Positions 12,401 through 22,989 of a DNA stretch of 64,000 bases are shown piece after piece. The notes under the pieces are model-generated. The model had not been told where the DNA came from and ran no database searches. It saw only the letters and a program-made list of their open reading frames with translations. The stretch lies in contig JASANG010000038.1 of the NCBI GenBank assembly GCA_030248215.1, positions 1 to 64,000 of the forward strand, written 5' to 3'. Source of the DNA: Enoplolaimus lenunculus. Taxonomy: Eukaryota > Nematoda > Enoplea > Enoplida > Thoracostomopsidae. How positions within the stretch are numbered: the stretch's first letter is position 1; each line of letters opens with the position of its first letter. Made by a program: the position numbers and the translations under genes.

Positions 12401-13962
12401 TTTCCATAAAATCACCGGCGAATATTTTGTCACAGTTGATTTTGGCTGCGTCCTGAAAGACCAATTGTTTATCGATGTAAATACAAGCAGGCCGTTGTTA
12501 CTTTAAGGGGCGTCCAGGTTTGTGGTGGGTCTATAAAAGAGTACGTTTAGATTCTAGATTACATTTTTTTGCTTAGGCTTATGCTTAGGCTTATGCTTAA
12601 GTTTATGGTCTCATTTTTGCAACGCTCAGGCTTAGGCTTAGGCTTAGGAACACGCGTAATCTACTGTTACGCATCTTAAAGTAACATTGGTCCACAAGCA
12701 AATGGTATTGAATATATTTTTGGTCACACAGCTAGTAGAACATGTGTAGAGAGGACGGAAACATCAAAAGCGGCATACAAGGATCTGATAGGATTTTGTT
12801 TTATTACAGAGTCCGCCCGGATATTAACTTGACCAGACTCCGTAATTAGGACTTTAACTAGATATAGCGTCTAAAATTGTCGTTTGTTGGAAGTAAAAGC
12901 AATTTTATTATAATCGACTCCAACAACCTAAAATATCCGGTATCCGGTAGGTTTCTACACGCCGACGGAACCGAACACGAATATTGGTTTTTGCCGGATA
13001 TGAAACCAGAACCGAGTGTCCGGTTAATCCCTGGTTTGGGTATGTATAAAGTTTTTGAAGAGGATAGGACTTAATGTTTAGCCTAAAGCTAACGTTTGTT
13101 TTGCACGCAATTCAACACTCGCAATTGCCAATCTTGGCCTGGTTAAGCATGCAGCAAAGAAACCAAATAAGTAAGTACACACTATCAACTATCAGAGTGT
13201 AGTAGTACCTAAAGCCTATCTCCTAGCGTAAAACAACGCCTAAAACTAAAAGTTTAAACCTAAATTGTATTTAGTAACGAAACAAAATTTCGTAACATAT
13301 GTCGTAAGCCAACTGCTATTCAGGTCAATTACCAATTGGCTAAGGCCAATTACCAATTGGCCAGGACCAATTACCAATTGGCCAAGGCCAATCTGTTATT
13401 CGAAGCAAACAGCAGTTTGGCCTAGACCAATTTACGATTGTTAGATTTCGCAAAACAACAGTGATATAAAATAGCAACGCTGATTGGATGACGGTATTGC
13501 GTCTGTCCAAATAATTAAATCTTATTGGTCCATAAACGCAATAGCTGTTTAAGCCAAGGCCACACTGCTATTACATACAAATAGCAGATTTCTGCTATTA
13601 CATAAAAATAGCAGATTGGCCTAGGCCAATTAGTAATTGGCCTGAATAGCAGATTGGCCAACGACATATATACATACCGGATACAGCTCGTTTTGATCAA
13701 ACAACAGCTGGGCACACATTTCTCTCGTTTGGACGGGACTGTAATCGCTAAAATTCAACAATTGATAACCACCGAAATATACCAAATTATGATGTAGGGC
13801 AAATGCCAGCAAGCCAATAAGCATAAGAACCGCAAATAATGTTGCTGCACAGCATACACGTATTAATTTGGTTGCCGGAACCGTTTTAAAAACAGCGTTC
13901 AACCTATCCGAGTGAAATGCCTTTCGATAGTGTTTGGTTAAATTAAATTTTAATGATGTCAT
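9482..13962 (-). CDS. GCNT: Core-2/I-branching beta-1,6-N-acetylglucosaminyltransferase (GCNT family), 5 exons
   Basis: Golgi type II membrane glycosyltransferase that adds beta-1,6-GlcNAc branches to O-glycans or poly-LacNAc. Minus-strand exons: 13962-13678, 12452-11984, 11748-11666, 11063-10769, 9720-9482. All borders are GT/AG and all phases agree, giving 456 aa (human GCNT1 has 428). Residues 36-56 (CCAATLFAVLMLIGLLAF region) form the signal anchor. Exon 2 holds family signatures FPIAYSIMVH, IYAPQNVYCIHVD and WKYFINLSG. Exon 3 gives MDFPLKTNREIV, exon 4 has IPDEHFWATLL, exon 5 has DVCVFGVEDIPRLVNLPHLF. The chosen start (13962) lies inside a 61-bp tandem repeat; an in-frame ATG cluster at 14001 would add 13 residues coded by the repeat. 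Introns carry MITEs (A, C, E and J types), one only 37 bp from an acceptor. The family assignment is secure; the exact acceptor substrate is not. Confidence 0.93.
9775..9855 (-). mobile_element. Family A TTAGGC MITE, right half only
   Basis: TAAGCC array, AAAAAAAATTAGTCTAAAT and right TIR CCCTGTTCTATACATGGGCC, inside GCNT intron 4. The left half is absent, and the element abuts the family E MITE that starts at 9859. Confidence 0.75.
9859..10108. mobile_element. Family E MITE (TA target, Tc1/mariner-like)
   Basis: Ends CACTGTATATTCCAGTGAGTT and complement of CACTGTAAATTTCAATGAG, flanked by TA on each side. The body is rich in AACTCAGAGTGAG motifs, the same motif that forms the 22-bp minisatellite in the copy at 28006-28776. 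Lies in GCNT intron 4. The TA target and CACTG ends fit Tc1/mariner; no transposase is present. Confidence 0.75.
11505..11646 (+). mobile_element. Family J MITE, right part
   Basis: Contains TTTATGGACTCTAATTACGG and TACGGACTCCTATTGATTGG, ending TTCGGGCCACTACAG. Lies in GCNT intron 3; the left end is missing. Confidence 0.65.
12490..12692 (+). mobile_element. TTAGGC-array MITE, family C, next to a GCNT splice acceptor
   Basis: Left TIR GGCCGTTGTTACTTTAAGGG, TCTATAAAAGAGTACG, hexamer arrays, right end CTTAAAGTAACATTGGT. The 8-bp flanks are TACAAGCA and CACAAGCA. In GCNT intron 1, with its edge 37 bp from the exon-2 acceptor (AG at 12454-12453), antisense to the gene. Confidence 0.85.
13326..13391. 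repeat. 21-bp tandem repeat, three copies, palindrome-rich
   Basis: Three units of CAATTACCAATTGGC plus a variable tail (TAAGGC, CAGGAC, CAAGGC). Each unit holds the palindrome CCAATTGG. Inside GCNT intron 1. Confidence 0.8.
13440..13672. repeat. Degenerate dispersed repeat V, copy 1
   Basis: Contains two close copies of TAGCAGATT and TTGGCCTAGGCCAATTAG. The same order of motifs (CATAA, AGCAG, GCAGATCGGC) recurs at 31965-32155, so this is a dispersed repeat, here in GCNT intron 1 up to the exon-1 donor. Confidence 0.45.
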
Positions 13963-14133
13963 ATTTAACCAATAAGGTACGTTTGGCTCACACATCATCA
14001 CGGTTAAATTCTAATGACGTAATATTTAACCAATAAGGTACGTTTGGCTCACAAATCATCACAGTTAAATATTAATGACGTCATATTTAACCAATAAGGT
14101 ACGTTTGGCGCACAAATTAGCACGGTTATATTT
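13951..14133 (-). promoter_or_regulatory. Three 61-bp tandem units with CRE-like and CCAAT motifs at the GCNT start
   Basis: Three near-identical units start at 13951, 14012 and 14073. Each has an ATF/CREB-like site (TGATGTCA, TGACGTAA and the perfect TGACGTCA at 14076-14083) about 10 bp from CCAAT (AACCAATAAGG). Read in the gene's direction, this is an inverted CCAAT box followed by a CRE. The GCNT start codon lies in the gene-proximal unit and overlaps its degenerate CRE. The motif matches are seen directly; promoter function is inferred. Confidence 0.6.
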
Positions 14134-14479
14134 TTTATTACATTAATTACTTTACTGTTGGCAGTTAAACGTTGGCTTACATATTGAAACTGATATAACA
14201 TCTAAAAGCTACGGTAATATTCTAAACGGTGCATAGTGCCTATCATGAGCTAATGGTTCCAAATTGTGGCTCATTTCTTACCCTCGATTTTCCGTTCCTC
14301 TATGCGAATTTGGCAGTTCGCAGCTACCGCTGTGCCGGTTTTACAACTTATTGCAAACTGAAGATAGCTGCACTGCGCTGACACGTTTTGTCCTTATTAC
14401 AATCGCGGGTAAAATTTTATCTGGACGTTAATCCGCTATCAAATTCAAAAAATTTTAATTGTCTGTAATCCTTATATGA

Positions 14480-14731
14480 CAGTTCCGTTTGTACTGCAAT
14501 ATCATATATTCTACATATTGTCTGTGAATACCATATGTTATGTATTAAAGTGTCTGTATACCTGACATAACCGAACAATTCTGTTCAATATCATATGACA
14601 CGTACTAGAACTTGAAATTCTAATATGTTTTACTTTGAGATATATTTAGGAAAAATTTTAGGCGCAAAATGAAATATAAATAACAATAATTCATGTATGT
14701 TCCTGGCAGCCCCAGTTATAACGTGAACCCC
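14480..14731. mobile_element. Family G MITE, right part
   Basis: Holds ATATCATATG-type palindromes and ends CCCCAGTTATAACGTGAACC, the same end as the complete family G element at 30145-31029. The left end is not identifiable. Confidence 0.55.
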
Positions 14732-15177
14732 CGGCAATAGCGGAAAATACGGTTTCCAGTTTTAGGTTCAATAAACGTAACAGATTTACATAAACAGACC
14801 AAATTTTAACTTTCATACACCCGCTGTTGTTAACGATTGCATGCTGTGCGCTTGAAAAATTGCTAAAATATTGCAAACTACATACAGTGTTAAGTTTATT
14901 GCACTTGTATAGTATAACATCTTTAAGATATTTTTTGCAAAAAAAATACAATTTATTACGTTTCTCAACGTCGGCACCGGATTCCAAATCGGTGCTAAGG
15001 TTCGTCAGCGTTCGAATAGTCACTAATTACCCTGTGACAAGTGTTTATAATATTACAAATTCCAGTTAGCAGACGAAAAGTGGTAAGCTTAGAACAATAA
15101 ATCACGCTACGAGACATTGAGGCTCAAATTAGTCGAATATGTTTTATTTGATCGAGTATAAATACCTGCAAATCAGA

Positions 15178-15634
15178 GTGCAATCGGAGGTGAAAAATAC
15201 CGGAGTCGGAGGTCAAGGAAACTTGTCGGAGCCGGAGACGGAGGTGAGGCGAAATTAAACAGTAAAAATGATAGTTAATTAGTTAATTTTAGCCAATATC
15301 TGCAAAATGTTGTAAAGTTGTTTGGTTTCACGCTAGTTGTCTGCCAAATTTAGGCAATTCTTTCCTCAAAATTGTGACAAAAGTCAATCGAAACGCGCTA
15401 AACAGATAAATTTTGCAAAATTGTGCAAAATTTTACTACCGAAATTACCAGAACCTCCGGCAAAAATTGTACCGGAGCCGGATCCGGAGGCCGATTTTCT
15501 GCCGAAGCCGGAGGCCGATTTTCTGCCGGAGCCAGAGCCGGATCCGGAGGCCGATTTTCTGCCGGAGCCGGAGGCCGATTTTCTGCCGGAGCCAGAGCCG
15601 GAGGTAGACCTCCTGTTGTACCCTGCTGCAAATG
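15178..15634. mobile_element. Family U repeat with an internal CCGGAG minisatellite
   Basis: Ends GTGCAATCGGAGGTG on the left and CTCCTGTTGTACCCTG on the right are imperfect inverted repeats of the CAGGGTGCAACCGGAA type. At 15465-15612 lies a GC-rich minisatellite of about 30-bp units with CCGGAGGCCGATTTTCTG. It is open in several frames on both strands (PEADFLPEPE, SGSGRKSA), which I regard as non-coding coincidence. Confidence 0.65.
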
Positions 15635-15755
15635 TTTCGGTATACAAACAAAATTTACTTATGCACCACATTTCAACTTTTAAACCAGAGCATAAGTTAA
15701 AGGTTAAAGCTTAGCTTGTGCTTAAGCCTAAGCCTATCGATAAACCTACAAGCCA

Positions 15756-15954
15756 CAGTGCCAGAGCAGGCAGGAGCGGGGGCTCCGCACAAATTCCAGG
15801 CTGTCTGTCCCCAAACTCACGAGCGAAGCGAGCGAGAAACCAGATACATTTTAAAACTTAAGCATTTTTTTCAACCGGTTAGCGTGGGGGACCCTTTAGG
15901 AGTGGCGGCGCCCAAATGGTGGTTATGGGGGTGGCTGCTCCGGCCCTGCCAAGC
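15756..15954 (+). mobile_element. Family L MITE
   Basis: CAGTGCCAGAGCAGGCAGG at the left and GTGGCTGCTCCGGCCCTG at the right. The internal CACGAGCGAAGCGAGCGAG and CAACCGGTTAGCGTGGGGG match the copy at 43786-43976. Confidence 0.7.
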
Positions 15955-16307
15955 CAAATGCTAACTAATACTACTTCGCCTAAATAAAATATTCTATAAA
16001 TGCTAATGTTACACTGTTAATAAAGTTGCAAACGGCAAACTATAAAAGTAATCAATGTTATATCATATTATGGCCCATTATGGCTAATAATATTTTAGGA
16101 AAAACGTTCATTTTGGTAGGATATAACATTCTCAAGTGTATGTAGCGCCTATTGCCAGTTGATGATAGATCTTGATACTTTTGAACAAGTATTCTGCATA
16201 TTTGTCGCATTTCGTTCTATTCTTGTTCCTCTTTCGAAAGCCGCAATTGCAGGAGTGTTTGTCAGTTGGCTAAACCCGTAGCTAACCAGTGATAGATGCT
16301 ATACGCT

Positions 16308-16575
16308 TTAACCCCTTCTCACATTGAGTTGCCTATAGGCAACTGAGCGCAGTGTATGCACGTTAAATAATATATCGCACCGTGTTTAACAATTGCAGCA
16401 CGTATACATAATGTTAAATCGCCACAAGACGTGAGAGCCCCCTCGGGCTCGAGCGTCAAGCTCCTTTAGCTGTGTGGTGATGGTATACACCTCCCACTCC
16501 AGTCACTGGAGTTCCAATCCTCGCATAAAACTAGGTCTCAGTGGAAATAGAAAATGTTCATGTGAGAAAGGTTTA
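16308..16575 (+). mobile_element. TIR element with a tRNA-Gly(CCC)-like core, copy 2
   Basis: TTAACCCCTTCTCACATTGA at the left and TTCATGTGAGAAAGGTTTAA at the right. It shares with copy 1 the segment CACAAGACGTGAGAG, a TAGCTGTGTGG A-box-like motif, a CTCCCAC loop and a decayed B box (GAGTTCCAATCC). Both ends carry TTAA, consistent with a TTAA target (piggyBac or Kolobok habit). Confidence 0.7.
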
Positions 16576-16811
16576 AGCGAAAAATTTTCAGTTTACTATC
16601 TTTAAGAATATAATCGATAGAAACAAATGCTGTGTGATAAACACTCGTAAGGTTCTACTTAAAACAATATAAGATGGTTCAGATGTTAAAGGAATGAAAC
16701 GGTTTTCGGCGAGGCTTTGAAACCAAAATATAACTGTATCGTCAACAACAAGACCTGAAACATTGGCTAAGCGCTGATTAATACCAGAAAACAGTCGACT
16801 TCATATAGAAA

Positions 16812-17007
16812 TGGCCGATGTATAGCACAGGACCGGTACACTAGTATCAGCATATTCCTAAGCCTATTTAAGCGTAAGCTTAAGCCTATAAACGTAAGGA
16901 TGAGCCTATTCCTAAACGAAAACGTAAGCCTAAACCTAAAGCAAAAAGTTAACTGACTCTATTACAGCTCTGCCAGAAAACGATCCGCCCCTGTTCTACA
17001 CGTGGGC
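16812..17007 (-). mobile_element. TTAGGC-array MITE, family A/B hybrid
   Basis: Left end GGCCGATGTATAGCACAGG, degenerate TAAGCC blocks, right end GCCCCTGTTCTACACGTGGGC. TTCATATA lies just outside on the left and TTCATATG on the right, a probable target-site duplication. Confidence 0.8.
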
Positions 17008-18679
17008 TTCATATGTAAATGACGTGGCTCTATCCAAACCAATATCATGGCCAATTTCATGTATCATAGGGCATCAAACGGTTATGCAGTACGAAACTGC
17101 CAACTGGTAACGGCGGTTGCAATACAACGCGACAACGTTTAAAGGTGCGTAAAGTGATCAATTGAAGTTGTTCTTAGAGTTGACGAAAATTCAAGTGACA
17201 GCATTGGTATCAAATGAACAGTTTGTACCGCAACATTTTCAACCATTTCAACCAGGGTTGTTGGTCGAAAAAACGACCTGAAAATATGTTTTGGTTTCCA
17301 TTTTTTCATTTTTTTCCGGAAAAAAATGGAAAAAATTCATTTTTTCCCGAAAAAACAGCCCTGTTTTCAACAGCATACAGTTCGAAATGTATACTTTCAA
17401 TGCGTGTCAACCGTTGCATTATCCCCAAACCGACGCAATGTTTTTGTTCAAAAAACAGCTGAAAATTTCAATATCTTAAAATTTCAAAATCTACTTAAAA
17501 CCGAATCCCACAAAATTCGCACGTGTCTATTTTTGACAATAGTTTCTCATCAAAACGAAGCAAATTAGACGCATTTAAAATATGATGTTTTAAAACGGAA
17601 ATTTTGTCAAATTTGAACATTTTACAACCGAAAATGTACTTACGTTTTTTATGTATCAAGCAACGAAAATATGTGAGAAATGATTGCGAATTTTCAGAAA
17701 CTGCTAATAAATCTTGCCGTCTTTATAATTCGTCGTATACTGAAAAATATAAGACAATATCATTTCATAGACTGCATTGCACACAGGCGCAGCAGTTAAT
17801 CCAGTAATGGATGAACGGAAGTAGGCTTACGGGTAGTATCATAATACAAAAAGCGTGTGTGAACGAAACGAGTGATAGTAGCCAAACGCAATTTTAGCAT
17901 TAAATCTTGTAACAAAGTTTGGGTTTTAAATTTTTACAATGGGCCAGTGGCCCCGGAACCTTTTCTTGCAAGTGTCCTTAATATTGCAATATATTGTTGC
18001 TAGTTCCTGTATTTGCGTTAGACAGTACATTAACAAGCAAAATAATTATCAAGCGACAGTTTCGCGTTGTCAAGAGCAGTACTTATTCGTATTTAAAATT
18101 TCGCTGAATTTACAACTATGCTATAACGCGTGTGATTTTAGAGATAATAGGACAAAATGGAAAAATCTGACATTATTTCATATTATATCTTAAAAATAAT
18201 GTCTTATTGCAATCTGTAATAAGGTGTGTATACAGAAGGATATCATCGCCGGATGTTCCGGAGTGAGAAAATTTTTTTACCGGTTTTATAAATTAACGGC
18301 ACTTTATTTCAATTTAGACGTTTCGACCCCATCTCCGAGATCAGCTACGGATCTGGTCTTGGTTTCAATGCTTACACAGTGTTGCAAAAGGCCCTGCCGT
18401 GCCGAAAATGGTTGGGATTAATATGGTTCATCTGAGGCTCACAGTGGGTTTCATAGCCAAATCGTTGACAAATATGGCGGGGTCACGACGCGCGTTCAAA
18501 TATTTGCGCTTTCGGCGCAAACGAATCGTTTTAAAATAATGAAAATTTGGCCAAGAAAAGGCTTTAAGGTTAAAAATAGAAAAACAGAAAAAGTATTTTC
18601 TCAAACTGGAAAAAGTTGAACTCGACCTTGACGTACACGTGTTTTTTGTGCGCAATTGACCATAAGTAAAAATAAACCC

Positions 18680-18680
<1 letters not shown>
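17008..18680. other. Gene-poor AT-rich stretch
   Basis: No domain, splice-bounded exon or element ends recognised. A short A/T palindrome (TTTTTTTCCGGAAAAAAA) lies near 17305-17330. A motif shared with other sites (AAACGCAATTTTAG) occurs near 17883; it is also seen near 3950 and 10600. Confidence 0.4.
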
Positions 18681-18725
<45 letters not shown>

Positions 18726-18790
18726 TTATTATTATTATTATTATTTTGTTATTATTTTTATTATTATTTTTATCCTTGTTATTATTATTA

Positions 18791-18830
<40 letters not shown>
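18681..18830. repeat. (ATT)n microsatellite
   Basis: About 150 bp of ATT repeats with a few T insertions and C or G interruptions in the middle. Confidence 0.97.
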
Positions 18831-18832
<2 letters not shown>

Positions 18833-19210
18833 GCTTGCAGCAGTCAAATTTTAAACTTCCGGGTTGTTTTCATGAAAAATTCGAACAGGAATGTCATCAA
18901 AAACGAGTAAAAGAAGTGAAATTTCACGTAATTTATGTAAAACTTTGAAATATTTCAAACGTTCACATACCGTAACTCACATTTTCGTTTCACTGCGTTC
19001 AACGTAACTTTGTCTGAAACGAACCGATGAAAGTTTTCTCATTGAAACTTTATATGAAAAAATTTGAGTGTTTAATTAATCATAATTGCATTTTTATTGA
19101 TTGCATCATCATGAATCTTGCGCTGGCTTATACCACGGGTAGGCGCCGGCATAACATTTGGTTGTTGTGTGCAATTTGGTAATTTGACCAAAACGTTTCA
19201 TAGATGACAG

Positions 19211-19412
19211 GGCCAATGTTAGTTTTAGGGCCGTAACACTAGATTAAGCGTATTCCTAAGCCTAAACATAAGCCTAAGCGTTGCAAAAGCGTATTCCTAA
19301 GCCTAAGCCGAAGCCTAAGCCTAAGCCTAAGCAAAAAAATGCAGTCTAGAATGTAAGCCTACTCTTTTAAGGACCAACCAGATTCCGGGACAGCCCTAAA
19401 AGTAACATGGGT
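19211..19412 (-). mobile_element. TTAGGC-array MITE, family C
   Basis: Left TIR GGCCAATGTTAGTTTTAGGG, TAAGCC blocks separated by GCGTTGCAAAAGCG, right end CCCTAAAAGTAACATGGGTC. Flanks GATGACAG and TGTGACAG are a partly decayed 8-bp duplication. Confidence 0.85.
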
Positions 19413-19648
19413 CTGTGACAGTGTGACACCACGACGCAATATATTCTACTTTATATACCTGCTTAAATTTGAAATCGCGTGGAGTACCCATTAGGATACA
19501 ACCAGAAGCCTGTCCCTGGCTCCGGCATTACATCGACACCCGCTCTGCCAAAATGTTTTGACACCCAGCGGCAACTCCAAATTTTACCCCATATTGCGTT
19601 CTGATACCCAGGTTGCCCAACCCCGCCGGCGGCCGCGATATCAGGGTC

Positions 19649-19849
19649 GGCCCATGTAAAATAAACGGCGGAACGTTCTTCTGTAAGACTAAAAAAGAGT
19701 AAGCTTAAGCTTTAGACTAATTTGTTTGCTTGGCTTAGGCTTAGGCTTAGGATTAGGTTTAGGATTATGCTCATTCTTGCGTTTAGGCTTAGGCATAGGC
19801 TTAGCAATATGCTTATAATACAGTTCCGCCCCTGTTCTTTACATTGGCC
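19649..19849 (+). mobile_element. TTAGGC-array MITE, family B
   Basis: Left TIR GGCCCATGTAAAATAAACGG, AAGCTTAAGCTTTAGAC, two hexamer blocks, right end CGCCCCTGTTCTTTACATTGG. The 8-bp flanks TCAGGGTC and TCAGGGTT differ by one base. Confidence 0.88.
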
Positions 19850-20459
19850 TCAGGGTTAATAAATTATCAACATGCAGACCATTATTAAATTCCTTTAATC
19901 TCCGTACATTTTACAATGGTACATTTGGGTCTAAAGCGAGCGCCTGTGGTGAAACTGGTTACAGACTCAGAACACTTTGCAGATTTTAGCTGTTCAGAGG
20001 CAATTCCTAAGCGCAAACCGTATTTCTAATTAATAAATTTTGCCCGAAATTTCATATTTTACCGTGGCTGCTATGTCGAAAAAAATGAGACTGGATTGAT
20101 AATGAAAAATTATTTTAAAAAGAAATATTTCGTTTATAGTAGCAGTGTTTAAGCAACGCATTTCAATCTTTACATTTTAAGCAGCTGTCGTCATTATTAA
20201 TTTAGGCAATGCATCAACGATACAACGATTATTGCCAAAAAGTTAAGTGCATCAACTGCAACTGATTTATTTAAAATTGTGTCGACTAAAACATCAGTTG
20301 CATACCTCGACGCAATATTTTAACTACGTCTTGCGCGCTTAGCCTAATACAAATTAGGACAACGTTAAAGTAAATCTTATAATATGACTAAAATGTGCTA
20401 ATGAGGTTTTAGCTTTAAAAAACTTTTTACGTTTTTCAGGTGAAAAATATCACTAAAAC

Positions 20460-20751
20460 TCCATTCACACGTGCAAGTTTTGTGCAGCGAGAATTCACAG
20501 CTGTGACTTGCACTATATACTTGCAGCTGCAAATATTTTCAATGGACCATTCCGATTGACCAATCAAACTGCAGGTGTAAAAAAAGTTCAAGTGACTTGA
20601 AACTGCGTTCACAGGTGTGAATTAAAATAGCATAAATTCCAGTGAATAATTTGCAGCTGCAACAACTTCAAGTCTGGTTTGTGGCCAAACTTGAGCATGT
20701 AAGTTGCACGTGCAAGTTTTTGCTGCAAAAACTTGCACGTGTGAATTGGGC
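20460..20751. mobile_element. Family F MITE
   Basis: Ends TCCATTCACACGTGCAAG and CTTGCACGTGTGAATTGGG are inverted repeats; the body repeats GCAGCTGCAA palindromes. Copies at 24784, 47278 and 59774. Confidence 0.8.
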
Positions 20752-21222
20752 TTTCTTGCGTTTGATTTGCCAGAATTAACAGCATATGCAACGTACGTAA
20801 AGAACAATGTCGATAAAATCTACGCAAACCACAAGAAATGCACAGTGCATGCGATAATTCTTCATGCGACTACGCTGTATTTAATTCTTCAATTTTCGAA
20901 TTTTCTTTACATGATGCAGTTACGTATAGAAACTAGGAGACAGAAGGGATATCTGGGAATTTTTGGCGAGTTCAAGACCCATAAGCTGATTTAAAAGGTT
21001 TAAAATACCCGAGTGAATGGCCAAATGTCAAGAAATAATCTTGCTCGATCCCATAAAATGCTTTTACCCACAATAATACACCGTCCCTAAGGTTTATGTA
21101 TACAGTTTTTTTTCAAAAAATTTACAATTTTTACTGCAAAACTAACGTTGATTTTTGTCGTATTTTTGTTTGATTGCGGTTGGCAATTTTACGCTGACCT
21201 ATATCGGTTGTATACTGCGAGT

Positions 21223-21381
21223 GGCCCGTGTATAGAACAGGGTCGGATCGTTTTCCGGAGGGGCTATAATAGAGTCAGTTTAAGCTTTAGACTATTTTTT
21301 GCTTAGGCTTAGGCTTAGGTAGACGAATAGGCTTGGGAATATGTTTAGACTACTGTTCCGGCCCTGTTCTATACATGGGCC
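21223..21381 (+). mobile_element. TTAGGC-array MITE, family A (short)
   Basis: TIRs GGCCCGTGTATAGAACAGGG and complement; CTATAATAGAGTCAG; one short array with a TAGACGAATAGG interruption. Flanks CTGCGAGT and TTGCGAGT form an 8-bp duplication with one mismatch. Confidence 0.88.
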
Positions 21382-21487
21382 TTGCGAGTGATATTTGAAA
21401 CTAAAAAGCCGCGAATGCTGACAAAGGAAATTGTCGTTTTTGCGATGAAAGTGAAACTTTTCAAACCGTATATTAGTTGTATTGTGT

Positions 21488-21689
21488 GGCCAATGTAAAG
21501 AACCGGGGCGGAACAGCATTCGAAGCATACTCCTAAGCGTAAACCTAAACCAAAGCCTAAGTGTAAGAATGAGTTTGTTCGAACGCCTAAGCCTAAGCCA
21601 AAGACATGCAAAAAAATTAGCCTAAAGCTTAAGCTAACTCTATCGCAGTCCCACAGAAAAACGTTTCGCCTCTGATCTTTACATGCGCC
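21488..21689 (-). mobile_element. TTAGGC-array MITE, family B
   Basis: Left TIR GGCCAATGTAAAGAACCGGG; right end CCTCTGATCTTTACATGCGCC. Flanks TATTGTGT and TATTCTGT form an 8-bp duplication with one mismatch. A stray B end follows at about 21727 (CATGTAAAGATCAGG). Confidence 0.85.
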
Positions 21690-22099
21690 TATTCTGTTAT
21701 TAATTGGCCATAGCGAACAGATCCACATGTAAAGATCAGGAACGGAATGCATTTTGTATAAACCGGTGTATGTACTTGGCGTATAACTTGAAACTAAAAT
21801 GTGGTAATAACAGTTACAAAATTACGCTCTACATTAATACATGGCAGACTCTAAAATACACCGTGGTATTAACGTATTTGTCGCTCGAAAACTAATTAAT
21901 TTTATGCTTACTTGTCTATTTGGACCACTTCTTATTACCCCCTCTTCTTTAGGTCACTACGTTAAAGTATATGAGTTGGACTCAGGTTCACGTTTTGCCC
22001 TTTTAGCACTGAAATTAGGGCTGGTATTGTCAAATTGGTATAGCTTATATCACCAGTAATAGGAATCAGTGACGAATTCAGGAACTTTCGCGGGGGGTA

Positions 22100-22493
22100 C
22101 TGTAGTGACCCGAGTAAGAGGGGGTCTGATATTTATTTGGCCGCTCCAGAGGGTATTCCCCTGATATTACGTTACGAACTGTTATTTATTTTTTACCAGC
22201 CCTCCGCCGCCATTCGTTATTGATATATATTCAGTACTGTAACTATCCGTTGAATTAAGGCGTTTATGTGTCTTGCAACAAAAGCTTGAGCGATAATGCA
22301 AAACTTTCGAACTCAACCTTGTGTGGTCCTGGAGTCATTTATACACTACAATTGGGACCATTGACATTTATGGACTCTAGTTAGGTTTAGAGACTGCATA
22401 TGCTTACGGACTCTTATTAGGGACGCGGATTTCTACTGATTAGGACTCAAAATTAGGGACCCCTTATTACCTTCTTTTATTCGGTCATTGCAG
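22100..22493 (+). mobile_element. Family J MITE, complete (TA target)
   Basis: CTGTAGTGACCCGAGTAAGA at the left and TTATTCGGTCATTGCAG at the right, flanked by TA on both sides. The internal TGGACTCTAGTTAGG and TACGGACTCTTATTAGG-type motifs define the family. Copies or parts at 8284, 11505, 43222, 53389. Confidence 0.8.
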
Positions 22494-22736
22494 TAGATAG
22501 TTTTTGTGTTTCACAATTTTGCCGTTATGAATGTTGTTTTTAGCAATTTTTCTTCATATTTTAATATTGAATAATTGCTTCGAATGTTTAGAAATTTCGA
22601 ATTTGTGATGCTACCTCACCATCGATAGGTCTTGAAACGGGAGAACTCCACATTTGGGCAACGGGAAATTAACGCAATAGCAAAGGAAAGTTTAACCAAG
22701 AAATGTGGCCAGTTTGATAATAATTAAAGGTGTAAC

Positions 22737-22885
22737 GGCCGATGTAAACAACAGAGGTGGAACAGTATTATAAGCATATTCCTAAACCTAAGCCTAAGCC
22801 TAAGCAAAAAAATTAGTCCAAAGCTTAAACTGACTCTGTTACAGCATCTCCGGAAAACGATCCCGCCCTGTTTTATACATGGGCC
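22737..22885 (-). mobile_element. TTAGGC-array MITE, family A (short)
   Basis: GGCCGATGTAAACAACAGAGG left end, a single TAAGCC array, right end CCTGTTTTATACATGGGCC. Flanks GGTGTAAC and GGTGTATT resemble a decayed 8-bp duplication. Confidence 0.83.
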
Positions 22886-22989
22886 GGTGTATTAACACAC
22901 AGTTCAAAATACCGGCGTATGTCTTTTGGGTCTCCAAAACCTTAAACATAACTTAAAAGCAATCGAAACACATATCAAACTTTATTTAA

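Noticed and set aside
13310-13660. CRISPR-like array (spaced CCAATTGG repeats)
   Set aside because: Units are directly abutting 21-bp tandem repeats in a eukaryotic intron, with no spacers.
14691-15023. 110-codon minus-strand frame upstream of GCNT
   Set aside because: No recognisable domain; its end overlaps the family G terminus, and no splice sites connect it convincingly to GCNT exon 1. A 5' UTR origin is possible but unsupported.
15337-15714. Acidic Pro/Glu-rich frame (PEADFLPEPE) and its minus-strand counterpart
   Set aside because: Both strands and several frames are open only because of the CCGGAG minisatellite.
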